This document shows positions 45,201-56,595 of a stretch of 64,000 bases of DNA, piece after piece (the stretch's first letter is position 1; every line of letters begins with the position of its first letter). The notes under the pieces were generated by a model. It was not told the origin of the DNA. It made no database searches and saw only the letters and a program-made list of their open reading frames with translations. The position numbers were made by a program, and so were the translations under genes. Origin of the DNA: Haliotis asinina (lineage: Eukaryota > Mollusca > Gastropoda > Lepetellida > Haliotidae); the NCBI RefSeq assembly GCF_037392515.1, contig NC_090285.1:4653501-4717500 (forward strand), in the 5' to 3' direction.

Positions 45201-45990
45201 AAGCATTTAATAGCATCAAGAACGTCAATAAAACGTTCAGGTTTAAGTTTTTCAGCACACAGTGTTTCATATAAAGCCCAGTTAGCCTTTTTAAAATTCC
45301 GCCTTGATGATGGAGGAACATCAGTTGGAGTTACAGATTTTAGTACAGTAGGAAAATGGTCACTTCCACAGAGGTCATCGTGGACTGACCATTCAAATTC
45401 ATTTAGTAGTTCTGAATTTGTGAGTGACAAGTCAAGAGCAGAATAAGTCCCTGTACCGGGGTGTAAATATGTGTTGGAACCATCATTATAAATACATAAA
45501 TCATTGTCAGAACAAAAGTCCTCCAACAATTTACCTTTAGTGTTTGTAGTTACACTACCCCAGAGTGGGCTGTGCCCATTTAAGTCTCCCATTATAATAC
45601 AGGGCTTCGGGAGCTGATCATATAGAGCTTGAAGATCAGTTTTGGCAAACGTCGTCGACGGAGAAATGTAAAGAGAGCATAGCGTAAACGCTACATGTAA
45701 AGTAATTCTCACAGCAACAGCCTGCATATTAGTATTAAGTGAAACAGGGCTTTGAATAACGTTTTGTTTGACTAGAATGGATGATCCGCCAGTGGCCCGA
45801 TCACCCGGAGGTGCAAAACAGTGATATGCATTAAAATGACGAAGGTTAAATGTATCTGTTTGTTTTAAATATGTCTCTTGGAGACATATCGCTCAAGGTA
45901 TAAAATCTTGGACTAATAGCTGTAATTCATGTAAATTAGTCCTTAATCCTCTGCAGTTCCACTGTACAATATTAGTGGAATAAACTATCT
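42299..45990 (-). CDS. I-like LINE ORF2 (endonuclease-RT-RNase H), one in-frame stop
   Basis: The frame opens with NIVQWNCRGLRTNLHEL near 45,973, the usual start of an APE endonuclease, and continues through GDLNGHSP and SDHFPTVL. RT includes SNYRPISLTSC, IFFDLEKAYDT, QGVPQGSILS and the FVDD box near 43,975-43,986. RNase H follows with TDGS, AEANAI, YSDS and GNAMADLA, so all four acidic positions are present. The C-terminus has a CIPC...HILIDC zinc knuckle near 42,420-42,480. A TGA at 45,893-45,895 interrupts the endonuclease before AICLQETYL; the rest (1,142 residues) is open. One stop in about 1,225 codons implies recent activity. Confidence 0.9.
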
Positions 45991-47316
45991 TTTGGGGGGA
46001 TTTATTGGGGATCTACCCCGCACTCTTTTAGAGGGCGACAAGCTATGTGCCCTAGAATGGACGTTTTCAGAAACGTCCATGTCTTCAAGAAACCCGTATT
46101 TATTGAACAATTGAATTTTGTTCTGTGACCCTTTAGGAGCTCTGCCACTTTGTTGTTTTGAAGCATCAGGCTTTGGCTTCGATTTATTTTTCACAGTTTG
46201 TTGACTATCAGCTGTGGATTGAGACTTTGAGTGTGACTGAGATGATGATTTATGATCAGAAGACGACTTTGAGGTACTAGGAAGTGATTCCTCAGTCTGA
46301 GATGACGTAGTAGGGGATAAAAGCTGTGGAGAATCGCAGTTGACCCAAGTCAAGGTAGTTTGGCAGCCTGTAGATGATTTTGTTATTTTAGATCTGGACT
46401 CAGATGGTGGTTTTGCGACTGTAGTGTAACTTTCTGTAAGGTCAGATCTCTTCACCAGTTTTTTTGCTTCAGAAAAAGAGATGTTTTGGGTATATTTTAT
46501 TCTGTTTATTTCCATTTGCTCTTTCCATATTGGGCACTGTTTTGACGAAGATGAATGGTCGCCTGAGCAGTTGGTGCATTTTCTGAAGTCACTGTCACAA
46601 TCTTCTGTTGTGTGTGTCTTCTCACCACAGTGAGCACACACAACAGACAATGTGCAGGTAGATACACCGTGTCCATATTTCTGGCATTTAAAACACCTGA
46701 GCGGGTTGGGGATGTATGTATCAACCTGAATATTACAGTAGCCTGCCTTCACTGATTTGGGTGCATTTGGAGAGGAAAACGTAAACAGATACGTATTGGT
46801 TTTGATGGTTTCGTTGTTTCTCCGGGTTGAAAAGCGCTTGACGTGGAGTACACCTTGATCCTTCATTTCTGATCCTATATCAAGTTCCGACATATCGTCA
46901 AACAATCGGTCTCGATCCCTAACGATATCTTTGCTTGTGTTCAGGGTTTTGTGAGCAGACACTGTGACGGGAATGCCCACGAAAGATTTGTTGTTCATCA
47001 GGTTGGTGGATTGTTGTTTTTTACTACATTCAACTAATAGTGCACCCAAACGTAACCGTCTAATATTTTTCACATCTCCAGCAATACCTTGAATACCTTT
47101 GGAGACAGCAAAGGGGTTAAGCTTTAAAGGTGTCTTGTCAGGAGTCTCAATCACAACGAAACGCGGCCAATACTCAATCAATGCAGACGGTCTATGGTCA
47201 GTATCATAAGGGTCAGTTTCAAGTAAACGTTTTGTTTTCTTGGGTGGAATTTCATAAGCCATGGTTAGTTTAATTTGGTTCATCATCCGAGCTCCCCACC
47301 CACCACGGAGTATCAC
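45985..47316 (-). CDS. I-like LINE ORF1 (Gag-like nucleic-acid-binding protein)
   Basis: A 443-residue open frame. Around residues 200-270 are three zinc knuckles: CFKCQKYGHGVSTC and CAHCGEKTHTTEDC (both CX2CX4HX4C), and CTNCSGDHSSSSKQC (CX2CX3HX6C). Such tandem knuckles typify ORF1 proteins of I and Jockey LINEs, which coat the RNA template. The N-terminal part (from MAYEIPPKKTKRLLE) resembles the RRM-like domain preceding them. The C-terminal third is Ser/Lys-rich and disordered and ends in the basic SPSKRVRGRSPINPPKR. The likely start is the internal Met at MAYEIPP rather than the first Met. ORF2 begins at or just before the ORF1 stop. Confidence 0.85.
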   Translation of the reverse strand: MILRGGWGARMMNQIKLTMAYEIPPKKTKRLLETDPYDTDHRPSALIEYWPRFVVIETPDKTPLKLNPFAVSKGIQGIAGDVKNIRRLRLGALLVECSKKQQSTNLMNNKSFVGIPVTVSAHKTLNTSKDIVRDRDRLFDDMSELDIGSEMKDQGVLHVKRFSTRRNNETIKTNTYLFTFSSPNAPKSVKAGYCNIQVDTYIPNPLRCFKCQKYGHGVSTCTLSVVCAHCGEKTHTTEDCDSDFRKCTNCSGDHSSSSKQCPIWKEQMEINRIKYTQNISFSEAKKLVKRSDLTESYTTVAKPPSESRSKITKSSTGCQTTLTWVNCDSPQLLSPTTSSQTEESLPSTSKSSSDHKSSSQSHSKSQSTADSQQTVKNKSKPKPDASKQQSGRAPKGSQNKIQLFNKYGFLEDMDVSENVHSRAHSLSPSKRVRGRSPINPPKR

Positions 47317-47762
47317 AAGGACAATGCTAAAGCAAGCGGGCCTCCAGCCTGCAGCACCAAGGATACCCGGATGATATACTCTAGTAGAAGAATTATAAGA
47401 AATTAATCTACCAGATTGGCCCTTGAGCCATCGCCTTCTGGCACAAGACTCTAGGCAAAGTTCATATGATCATAATTCACAATACTTAAATTTACAGATT
47501 AACAATAGTGCCAAGACCAAACTTCAAAATAATTCCAAATGAGATTTCTGCAATGACACACATGTAGTCTATGCACAGGGCTTGGCATGACCAGCCGATT
47601 GGTTGAATCGGGCCCATTCAACCACCAGTCTAGGTGAAGTAAGGGCCGAAGTGGTGTGTTGGGCAAATGGAACACAGTTAAAGGCCCAACTGCCCTCAAC
47701 CACCAGGATCCCGTCCTCCACCGACACGGGACGCAACCCATGGGAAACAGGTTGCCCAATTT

Positions 47763-47830
47763 AGTCGCCTCTTACGACAAGCAATGGGGTGCTGTGGACA
47801 CATTCTGTCCCGGGTCCACACGGGAGAAGA
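47763..47830 (-). repeat. LINE 5'-leader module shared with SINE S3
   Basis: In element direction it reads CCCGTGTGGACCCGGGACAG, AGAATGTGTCC and GCTTGTCGTAAGAGGCGACT. The S3 SINE at 22,220 has these words in the same order. Confidence 0.65.
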
Positions 47831-48210
47831 GCACTTAGCGTTACCCAGCACCCACCACGAGGAGGTGGCTCTTCATGGGTGCCTGTAATTCTTGAAGTGG
47901 ATTAACGGTCTGAAGTGGTCCTGTGTTGTTTGTTTTTACATGACATAATAAAATCTGTTCATGTTAACATGCAGAGATCAACACTGTAACACATTTTTGT
48001 ATACAAGCACAACCCTAACACTGTGAAATATTTGGGCTTTAAAGGAATTCTGAATTATAGAGGTTTTTAGGCTCATTTTGAGAAACAGTGCCCCTGTAAA
48101 GAAAGTGGCACTCATATGTCTGTTGGTCTCAACAAAGAGGCCTGAAAAGGAAGTTAAAACAGCTCTCCCTGAATGAGGTACTTTTCCACTTGTATCGTAA
48201 TATGATCAGT

Positions 48211-49968
48211 TGTTACGGTTAGGAATTTACCGTGACAAACAACATAAGAAGTCCCCCGTGAACCAGCAAAACAGAACAAAGACAAGTCATAAACGTTCAA
48301 ATAATGTATTATTATGCAATGAGAGCAAGGTATACAAAGTCACAATTCAATTGCACAATACCAGGTTGAATACAATACAAGTGAGAGAGACAATGGGTCA
48401 GAAGATATATACAGTAGCAAACTCACCAAAGTCTTGGTGTGAGAGAAAATCACAGTAATCAGAGTAAACACAGCGATCAATGTGACAGCAAATAATGTAG
48501 ATTCAGGCATTGACGGATGCAGATGATGACGGTGATGTAACGCCAGTTATGTCCATGTCGCAACACGGCGACCAGCCTATTTAGGTATATTTAACCATTT
48601 CCCAAAAGTTTGGTCACAAACAAACATCGTCAACACTGTAGAATGCCCTCGAATAAGTCTCCTGGAAGTAAACACATAGAAAACTAGGAACAAATAAATT
48701 CCGGAAAACCAGAATCCTAAAAGTGTTGACCATTTATTAAAACGAAATGTGACCTGGAAAGTGCATCAGCACAAACATTGTCCTTGCCTTTAATGTTTTT
48801 GATCACAAGATTGAACCCTTGCAAGGTCAAACTCCACCTCATAAGTCTCGGTTTCTTGTTCTTCATTTTGTGAAGAAAAGTCAAGGGATTGTGATCAGTT
48901 AAAATTTCAATTGACAAAGTGGTGGTACCAATGTACAGTTCAAAATGCCGTAAAGCTAAAAAAAGATCTAATACCAAACCTGCAATGAGGTAATTTCAGA
49001 TTTTGAAAATTGTATTGAATCATTATATCGATGAGGGAAGTTTTAAAGATGATGTTTTGGAAATGGTGCCAGAGGAATATTCAGACCAGTTGGAAATGAA
49101 AAAATAGAAGTATCAAGTTTGAGATGTGAAGAAATTTGTAATAAATCTGATTTCCTCAACTCAGGGGACAATGCAAACAGCTCAAGTTCAAACACCATTT
49201 TGCTTGTTCCTCAACTAACGTGTTGCAAAATTGCAAAAAATTGAAATAAATTTCACAAATGGTCTCAAATGTCAAGTGAATTCTATCCCGGACAAGCCCC
49301 CAATTTTGTTACGGTTAAGAATTTACCATGACAAACAACATAAGAAATCCCTTGTGAACCAGCAAAACAGAACAAAGACAAGTCATAAACGTTCAAATAA
49401 TGTATTATTATGCAATGAGAGCAAGGTATACAAGTCAATTGCACAAGTCAATTGCACAATACCAGTTTGAATACAATACAAGTGAGAGAGACAAAATCTA
49501 AGGCAATGGGTCACAAGATATATCTAGTAGCAAACTCACCAAAGTCTTGATGTGAGAGAAAATCAGTTATGCAGATTGTAAACACAGCAATTCGTATGAC
49601 AGGAAATAATGTAGATTCAGGCACTGACGGATGCAGATGATGACGGTGATGTAACTCCAGTAATGAATGTCCATGTCACAACATGGCGACCAGCCTATTT
49701 AGGTATATTTAACCATTTCCCAAACGTTCGGTCACAAACGAACATCGTCAACACTGTAGAATGCCCTCGAATAAGTCTCCCGGAAGTAAACACATAGAAA
49801 ACTAGGAGCAGATAAATTCCGGAAAACCAGAATCCTAAAAGTGTTGACCATTTATTAAAATGAAATGTGACCCATCATAATTATTACTCAAAACAGGAAA
49901 TGTTGTGACCCAATAATAATTATTATTTAATTAATAACAAAATATACAGAAAATACACACTCATAACA
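48211..49968 (-). mobile_element. Deleted LTR retroelement with tRNA-Pro-like primer site
   Basis: LTRs start TGTTA and end TAACA. The 5' LTR is 49,307-49,968, and the 3' LTR starts at 48,211 on the plus strand. Directly inside the 5' LTR, 49,285-49,302 read in element direction is a close match to the 18-nt primer-binding site for tRNA-Pro. The interior retains a Ty3/gypsy-type RNase H stretch (EILTDHNPLTFL, ADALSR) near 48,720-48,975. It is a fossil: broken, with most of the internal region missing. Confidence 0.85.
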
Positions 49969-50012
49969 CGAAGGAACGAAGAGACGTGCGTGACAGTAAT
50001 ACACCTTGGTAC

Positions 50013-50348
50013 CTAAATGTACAAACAGAACCATTCCACAGTCAGTGGTCTAACCTTGGCAAATGAAAGGATGCAGTCAAACATCCGTCCAATCAAAGCT
50101 GAAACTAGTACGCAGGTAAACGCTGGTATAACTGACCATAGTGAACTTCGAGTGGCATTTAGGAGTTGATGTATTGGACAATGAGGAAAGTTCTGTGGAT
50201 ATGCAGCTTCTTTATTATAATATAAGCGACGTTTGAGCATTTGAACAGGCCAACTGGATATGCCGCTATACAAATGCCTAGTATAAGTCTTGGTGTAGAC
50301 GGTCATCAAGCACGTGATTACAATACTGCAAGAAAGGTTCATATGCAT
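50013..50348 (-). CDS. Unknown ORF, unit 2 paralogue
   Basis: A 111-residue frame matching 25,803-26,114 over about 95 residues (TVYTKTYTRHLYSGISSWP...). Same caveats as the unit 1 frame: no family recognised, and conservation may simply be recent duplication. Confidence 0.15.
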   Translation of the reverse strand: MHMNLSCSIVITCLMTVYTKTYTRHLYSGISSWPVQMLKRRLYYNKEAAYPQNFPHCPIHQLLNATRSSLWSVIPAFTCVLVSALIGRMFDCILSFAKVRPLTVEWFCLYI

Positions 50349-51324
50349 GAGTAAAGTTTGTTTAGTAAGATGAATGATGTTTACTCATTAACAATGATGC
50401 ATGATGAAGCCAAGTGCCCATGTGAATAACAACCCTTTGCTCTGTATCACGTTTATCTCATATCATACATATTATCACTAAAAGTATGTTATGAGTATAT
50501 TAGTGAGACAGCTTAAATGACATTTATATGTCGAAAGTTGATGTGTAAAACATATTTGACCACCGTTGTAACATATACATACAGACTGATTTGCCTATCT
50601 CTGTATACATGTAGTATATATATCGTGGTCGCATAGGATTTGACTTGATTTTTTCAGTCTGTAACATTTTCGTTGTCAAACGAGGACTTGAAACTCGTTC
50701 AATATATGTAATTATCTACTTATATCATCTTGCTTATGATTTGGTCAACCCGTGTAAAAACGATTCGAATTTAATAAGAAACAATAGGTGACATTCACTG
50801 GGTTGCGGACGAATAAATCCTCCTTTACATCTACAAAACACTTATCATGTTTACACTGGGTTACGTCGCACCCCTCCTCTATAGCCTATCAATTATGATT
50901 AACTACACTTTAACTATATTTTACAGGAGTTTCTTGATATAGTGCTTTATTCCCTAAGTGATGATAATATTACGTTTTTGTTTAACCCACCTACCATGTC
51001 GATGAATAGTGGCACTGTCTCAAGTGTATAGTCTGGAGATAGGGAGAGACAGTTCGTTTAAGTATTACCTTACGTACAACAATATTATGGACAACATTAA
51101 CAATATTATGTCATAAACATTTGGAACAATACCTTTTTACCTCTTATTTGTAGAAATATATATGTTTGAAACATGTACTGATAAAAGGTACTGATGAAAG
51201 GTACAGGGTGTATAACATTCCATCACTGAAACAGTGAAGCCCAACGTCGAGAGAGATTATGATAGAGGTTTTTGCCAACATTAACACCGCGCTCGGCACT
51301 ATTTCACCTGTATTGCAGAATCCT

Positions 51325-51450
51325 GTAAATAACTGAGTATGAACAAGACAGCCTAGTGATCAACATCATGAGCATCGATGTACGTGATTGGGTTGCGATG
51401 ACATGAGCCTGACCACACGATCCTGTTGGTCACCTTGTTACCGCAGTAAC
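51325..51450 (-). repeat. SINE S3, partial, inverted
   Basis: Paralogue of 27,210-27,360. Confidence 0.6.
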
Positions 51451-52099
51451 ATTGGGGAGTAGGGAATGTACTGGTTGTTAAGGCTTTGGGTATTGTCTCA
51501 TTTTCTGATACTTCTCTTTATGGCGTGATGGCAAATGTGTATCTTTAGCCCAAGGATTAAAAAGTACTAGTAAAATACCTCATGAAAAATACTTCTGTAT
51601 TTGTGGAACAGGAGTAAATTCTTATTCATTCACCAGGTGTATGAAGAAACTAGGAAAAGCCATTTCAAACAAATGTGCTAAGATAACAAGGCAAGACTGC
51701 AGTTAATTAGCACTAAATTGGTGGGGTGGATGGGCAAATGGAAACCAGGGATTGTTCATCCAGGCATTAAAGATGAGATAACAATGGTGGCATTTAACAA
51801 GGGAAATGACAAGAAAGAAATGTAAGCCAGGAATTAATCCTGGTATAACTAGTGATTTAACATTAATGATTGTTATCCTTTTCACAGGATTTAAAAAACA
51901 CTCATTCATTTCAACTGAAACACTAACGGTTTCTGGAGTTATTGTTGGAGTATTGTCTGGACAAGTTAAAAGATTACTTACAAAATGCCACAGCATATGC
52001 AATTTGTGTCTGTGCGACTAGAAGAAATGGCGATTGAGCTTCCTGTTGGATTAAGTGATACCAGGCAAAACGACATGTGCAGACAGGGCAGAATTAGGG

Positions 52100-52310
52100 T
52101 AAATGTCGCTTTCTCGCTTTACTGCTCTATCACTTTCTCGCCTCGTTATATTGCTTGTTTGCCTTGTTATATCGCTTCCTCACTTTGTTATATTGCTTTC
52201 TCGCCGGTTATATCGTTTTCTCTCTATCACTTTATCGCTTTCTTGTCTCGCTCTCTCGCTTTGTCACCGCCAGATTTTAAGGTAAGAAAGCAATGGCCCT
52301 AATCAGCCAC
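52100..52310. repeat. Degenerate TATCGCTTTCTCGC repeats, end of unit 2
   Basis: Paralogue of 28,000-28,229, ending GGCCCTAATCAGCCACC. Confidence 0.7.
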
Positions 52311-53196
52311 CATAAGTTAGTCCCCAGATCATATCTTCACCTCGTGAACACCTCTCCTACACACCGTCTTCAATACAGACTGTTGTCTGTGTATACCCTA
52401 TGTCTCTTCCTGCAAAATTTTAGTCACAACGCAAGGACGTGTCTCTGTAGCTTGGTGCGGGCACATTGAATCAGGTCTTGGTGACATTGTGTAATACCTC
52501 TACAACAAAGGTTATTTTATAGGCCGGTCATGGTGACCAAAGGAAACGCCACACTTAAAAAAAAGTACCATTTGCCGCTGAAGCCACATTTCAAGTACAA
52601 ACCTCGGTGCTGTGAATCATTCCAAAAACCACTATGATAAAGAGAATTAATGCCTTTATTACATATATGCGCCTCTCATTGATTACAATGGATTAAAATT
52701 GTTTTAGTAACATTAATCTTTTTATGTTGATTTTGTTCTTTAATCTTGCATCTCTGCTCATATTGCAGATTGTATTATCAGCTACCAACTAAGAGGTGTG
52801 TAAAATGTTTTCTTTTGTCTCAAATGCATGTGATACTCACATTCAGATTTGGATGTCCTATATGCTGGAGACGTTTTTACAGGTCGTTCAAGAGTCTTTA
52901 AACTACCTTCACATTGGTCTGGATTACGCATCTACATGCACAGTCAGTAATGGGGGACAACATATGACTAAAATGTTCGCGTTTACAGATGTCCCATATA
53001 TTGACAACAGCGTGGGGCGAGTCATTTTATGGATCATTTAAGGGCCATTAAACAAAGAGTGTGTAAGAAATATCTGCTGTCTATAGTCCGATGCAGAACG
53101 TTAATTGGGTGCATGCATGAATCAGAGTTTCTTGTGTACAGCTGATATAAATATGGCAGTGTTCATGTTTCAAGATGTGAACAACATATATACTTT

Positions 53197-53281
53197 AGTA
53201 GTATAGGGAATAGGGGCACGAGCTATGCGAATTTGCAGGCGATTTGCTCTGTGAGCTCGTACCCCTATTCCCTATACTACT
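53197..53281. mobile_element. 85-bp palindromic MITE with 5-bp target duplication
   Basis: Inverted ends AGTAGTATAGGGAATAGGGG, continued by yACGAGCT, leave a loop of about 29 bp. It is flanked by ACTTT at 53,192-53,196 and 53,282-53,286. Empty sites are present near 7,877, 28,369, 21,391 and 40,481 (ACTTTG or GCTTTG uninterrupted). It has no coding capacity. Confidence 0.9.
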
Positions 53282-53544
53282 ACTTTGTTTATGTGATAGC
53301 ATCATAATCAGACGTAGTCCAGTCTAATATTCAGTGTAGATTTGTGTCAGGTTTGTACAAGTTCGTTTGCAGGTTTACAAGAACCACGTCTGTCCCTTTC
53401 ACTAAAATGCTCTATGCCTGAGCTCTGCATGACTTTACACTTTCCTTTGACAGTAATTTAACACAACGTGATATACGTGGATTGCTGTTAAAAGCGGTTT
53501 TAACGTAGTTTATACCTCCACGCATCCTGAACCTTACCTACAGT

Positions 53545-53679
53545 GGGATTGAATCCTAAATAGGGCTCAACTCCAGAAAAAGTGATAGAATTACTTTTGT
53601 ACTTTCCTAAGAAAGTGTAATTCCTAATACAACATATGTTACATTTGTCCAATTTCTAAATGACATTGTGTGATCATAG
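53545..53679 (+). repeat. tRNA-derived SINE (S1), 5'-truncated, unit 3
   Basis: Degenerate B box GGATTGAATCC; body and tail as in the 8,172 copy. Confidence 0.65.
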
Positions 53680-53764
53680 CTATCGGCTGGTCGAGCCGTG
53701 CCAGTTAACACTTATCAGAAAGGTCCGCAGTCTAGACTACTAGTTGTTTCGAGTTTCATTTTTG

Positions 53765-53962
53765 TTTAAGTCTTGGGGGCTGAGTGGGTCAGGTGGCTGA
53801 CTTTGCATGCTAACGATTGGATACCTGACCCTGAGAGTGTGGGTTCGAATCCCGTATGAAGTCAACACAAAAAAGAATTCGAAGTACTTTACTAAGAAAG
53901 TGTTATCCTAAATAGAACATATGTTACATCTGACCACTTTCTAAATGGTATTGTGTAATCAT
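53765..53962 (+). repeat. tRNA-derived SINE (S1), unit 3
   Basis: Head GGGTCAGGTGGCTGACTTTG, B box GGGTTCGAATCCC near 53,842, tail CACTTTCTAAATGGTATTG. Confidence 0.75.
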
Positions 53963-53998
53963 CGAAATGGTAGGCTGGTTTGTTGAGTGTTTATGTCA

Positions 53999-54175
53999 GT
54001 GTCAGACCGCCTCCACGATCCAGTGGCTAGTGCATGTACTCGGAGGGTCGGGTTCGATCCCTGGCCATCATACTGAAAGACCAGGGCCTCGTTACTCAAA
54101 GCGATTGTAGCGCTACGACAGTCGTAAGTCTATGTTAAAGTATGGGAGTTACGATCATCTTCGCTCTATGACAGT
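53999..54175 (+). repeat. tRNA-derived SINE (S2) with a single 40-bp tail unit
   Basis: B box GGTCGGGTTCGATCCCTGG, then GCGCTACGACAGTCGTAAGT and one 40-bp unit. This is the likely ancestral state of the satellite in unit 2. Confidence 0.75.
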
Positions 54176-54511
54176 TGTGGGAGGACATGTAAAAAAGTAG
54201 TGAGCCTAAACTATAGTCTCAATGTCTAATGTTTCTAAAGTTACCATTTAATTGTGATGGGATCTTTAGTAAAGCCACATCCAAAGTTTCACATATGTGG
54301 GTAATGTGGTACACAAGATATGAGTCACCACACACATTGGGGTATAATATTTGTAAAATGTCATTTGGTACCCCTTGGATAATGGTATGTCCTCAAGTAA
54401 TATCATATGAAATATGTTCATAGTGATATAGAATATATTCCCGTCATAATCAACATCCAAAGACTTGGATTGCTTGATTTAGATTTAGACATGGACTGTC
54501 ATTGACTACAC

Positions 54512-54640
54512 TGCATCATCACCTGTCTACAGTACTATCATCAGTCGCTACAGCACATCATCACTTGGCTACAGCACATCATCACTTGGCTACAGCACAT
54601 CTTTTGGTTACACTACATCATCACTTGGCCTACTTTCAGC
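54512..54640 (+). repeat. 21-bp minisatellite, unit 3
   Basis: About six degenerate units of the 21-bp repeat seen at 9,287. Confidence 0.75.
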
Positions 54641-55199
54641 ATGACTCGCCAGCAGCACGTCATCACTGAGCAGGAGTAAGCACTCAATCGAAAGTCGTAC
54701 ATGAACACTCACCTGTCGTAACAATATTATCTGATCAACACCCTTCGCTTGCAGTACACTCACGTTAACGTAGTGATTTTATTAAATCAAAACACAAATA
54801 CTCCAACTGCAAAACATCTCTTTATAAAGCTGAATGCAGCTGATGTTCTAAAGAGTATAAGAAGTGCATGAACAAGCATATCAAGCAATATAAAAATTGA
54901 TTTTATCAACTGATTCGAGGAAAGCAAAAGCATAAGGCTAAAGAACTTTCGAAAATGTTTACACAAAGTAAAGTCTACAAAAAGAAAGGGAGATAAGTCA
55001 TATGGACCCAAACGCATATGAACCAAATGCGACATTCATCAGATTCGGTAGCCTGATTGGTAAGTATTGTGAATAACAGACTTAACACTTTTTATGAAAC
55101 ATTAACGTATTACTCCTTGCCTAGACGGGTTTCACAAATGTCCACTCAACAAAAGATAACACCTTTGTTATGAATATGCTCAACCAATTACTATAAAAG
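54641..55199. other. Noncoding, conserved among units
   Basis: Aligns with 9,471-9,999. The His-rich frame is closed here by a stop. No gene. Confidence 0.45.
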
Positions 55200-56035
55200 T
55201 AGCAAAAGCGTTCGATAATGTTTGGAGGGTTGGGCTACTCAACAATGTAATTAATGGTAGATTTTTAACTGTTGTTTGAAATATGTATGCTACCATTAAA
55301 TCGTTTGTACTATCCTTACTAATAATGGATGTACATCTGTGAGTCTTTGTAACTTCCCAGATATTGATATGAGCCAATGTATTTCGTTTATAATACTACT
55401 GTATGTAGATGTCACTGTCCTTTTTTGATGATTCTGCCCCTGGGTGGGGTGTACGAATTATATATATATTAGTCGCTCAAAGGGTAATCTGTTACTGGTA
55501 TAAGCTATATTATGTTGGAACAACTCCAAAAATCATCAAAGTTGATTTAGATAATTATCCAGGGTGCTATCGTATATGCTTTATAACCCTGTAAATATTT
55601 AATACCAGTGGTTAACTTCTCAGGTAGAATCAATCCTAAAGGGTCAATTTTACCGAAGTTGGAAAGCTGAGATAGACAACAGCCCTGAAGGTTTCTACTA
55701 CAGATACATTAAAAATCTTTAGAAAATTATCTCCTCTTTCCGCCTATGTATATTTACCAGTTTTAAAATACAAAACCTGTAACCGTAACGTATATGTTGA
55801 AGTTGGCCGTTGCCATGGCATTGATCGTCAAAACAGAACCTGCAGTCTATATAGATCACTTGCTGTAGCAGATGATTTTCATCATTTATTCAAATGAGAA
55901 GCTTTTACTGAACAAAGAAATAAATACATTCCCATTAAATGCTTAATATCTTTCCCTAACGTAATAACGTATAAAGCATATTCCTGAAGCAAACAACTTA
56001 AACCTAGTTGCTAAAAAGTGAGAAAAAACTGAATA
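55200..56035 (+). pseudogene. Old LINE ORF2 remnant, unit 3
   Basis: Third copy of the remnant at 10,000-10,920, with the same RT and DFHxLF wording and further decay. Confidence 0.6.
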
Positions 56036-56349
56036 ATATATGTTGCATTTATGTAGTAAACTATGCTTGTACTTTCTGCCATCTTGCCTTTATTCATATG
56101 TATTGCATATGTTCATGTTTCTCTTGCACCACAAGCAGTGTGTTTTTGATTATAAGAGAGTTTGATGATTCCAGAAAGCTAAAAATTTATCGGAAAGGTT
56201 CCAGTTAAGTTCCAGTGATCAAGATCATAAGCATCGTTCTACGCAATTGTGCCTGGGTTACTGAAGACCAGTTCTAACATGGATCGTCATCAGTATAGAG
56301 AGGATCTGGGCATAGTGTTCTTGTTAACATTGTGATGATCCAAACAGTA

Positions 56350-56564
56350 TTACTTTCGGGGGATAGCTTTTAGTAGGAATTCACATGGCGCATATGTTAA
56401 ACCCAACATTCCATCCATTGGAGGCTTTTCCCCGTTCACTGGGACGAACTTGAACTTCTGAATCATGGTGGTGAGGAAGAGGAAGAGCTCCATCCGGGCC
56501 ATTGCTTCTCCAAGGCAAACCCTTCGACCTTGAAATATGTAAACAAAACGTCAGTTCTATTACC

Positions 56565-56595
<31 letters not shown>

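Larger units (their letters stand above)
41751..47883 (-). mobile_element. Near-full-length I-like LINE with 12-bp target duplication
   Basis: Flanked by TGTAATTCTTGA at 41,739-41,750 and 47,884-47,895. The empty site is present in unit 1 near 22,650. Minus-strand order is a 5' leader (47,883-47,317), ORF1, ORF2 and a 3' UTR ending in a short (ACTC)n tail. Only one in-frame stop was seen in ORF2. It is young: absent from unit 1 although the flanks are recent duplicates. RT plus RNase H places it in the I superfamily (I/Nimb-like, tentative). Confidence 0.9.
49969..52099. other. Noncoding, conserved with 25,790-28,000
   Basis: Aligns with unit 1, including the unknown ORF at 50,013-50,348 and an S3 fragment at 51,325-51,450. 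No supported gene. Confidence 0.5.
28299..52380. repeat. Segmental tandem unit 2
   Basis: Second unit, about 24.1 kb. The order of parts follows unit 1: SINEs, 40-bp repeats, 21-bp repeats, old LINE remnant, P450 exons 4 to 1, promoter, LINE 3' part, S3 SINE. It lacks the Gypsy-type insertion and most of the sequence matching 323-7,860 and 22,985-25,320. It gains a large satellite array, an I-like LINE and a deleted LTR element. Confidence 0.8.

Noticed and set aside
49231-49470. Plus-strand ORFs at 48,210 and 49,231 that look like paralogous proteins
   Set aside because: They are the two LTRs of the same fossil element read on the plus strand.
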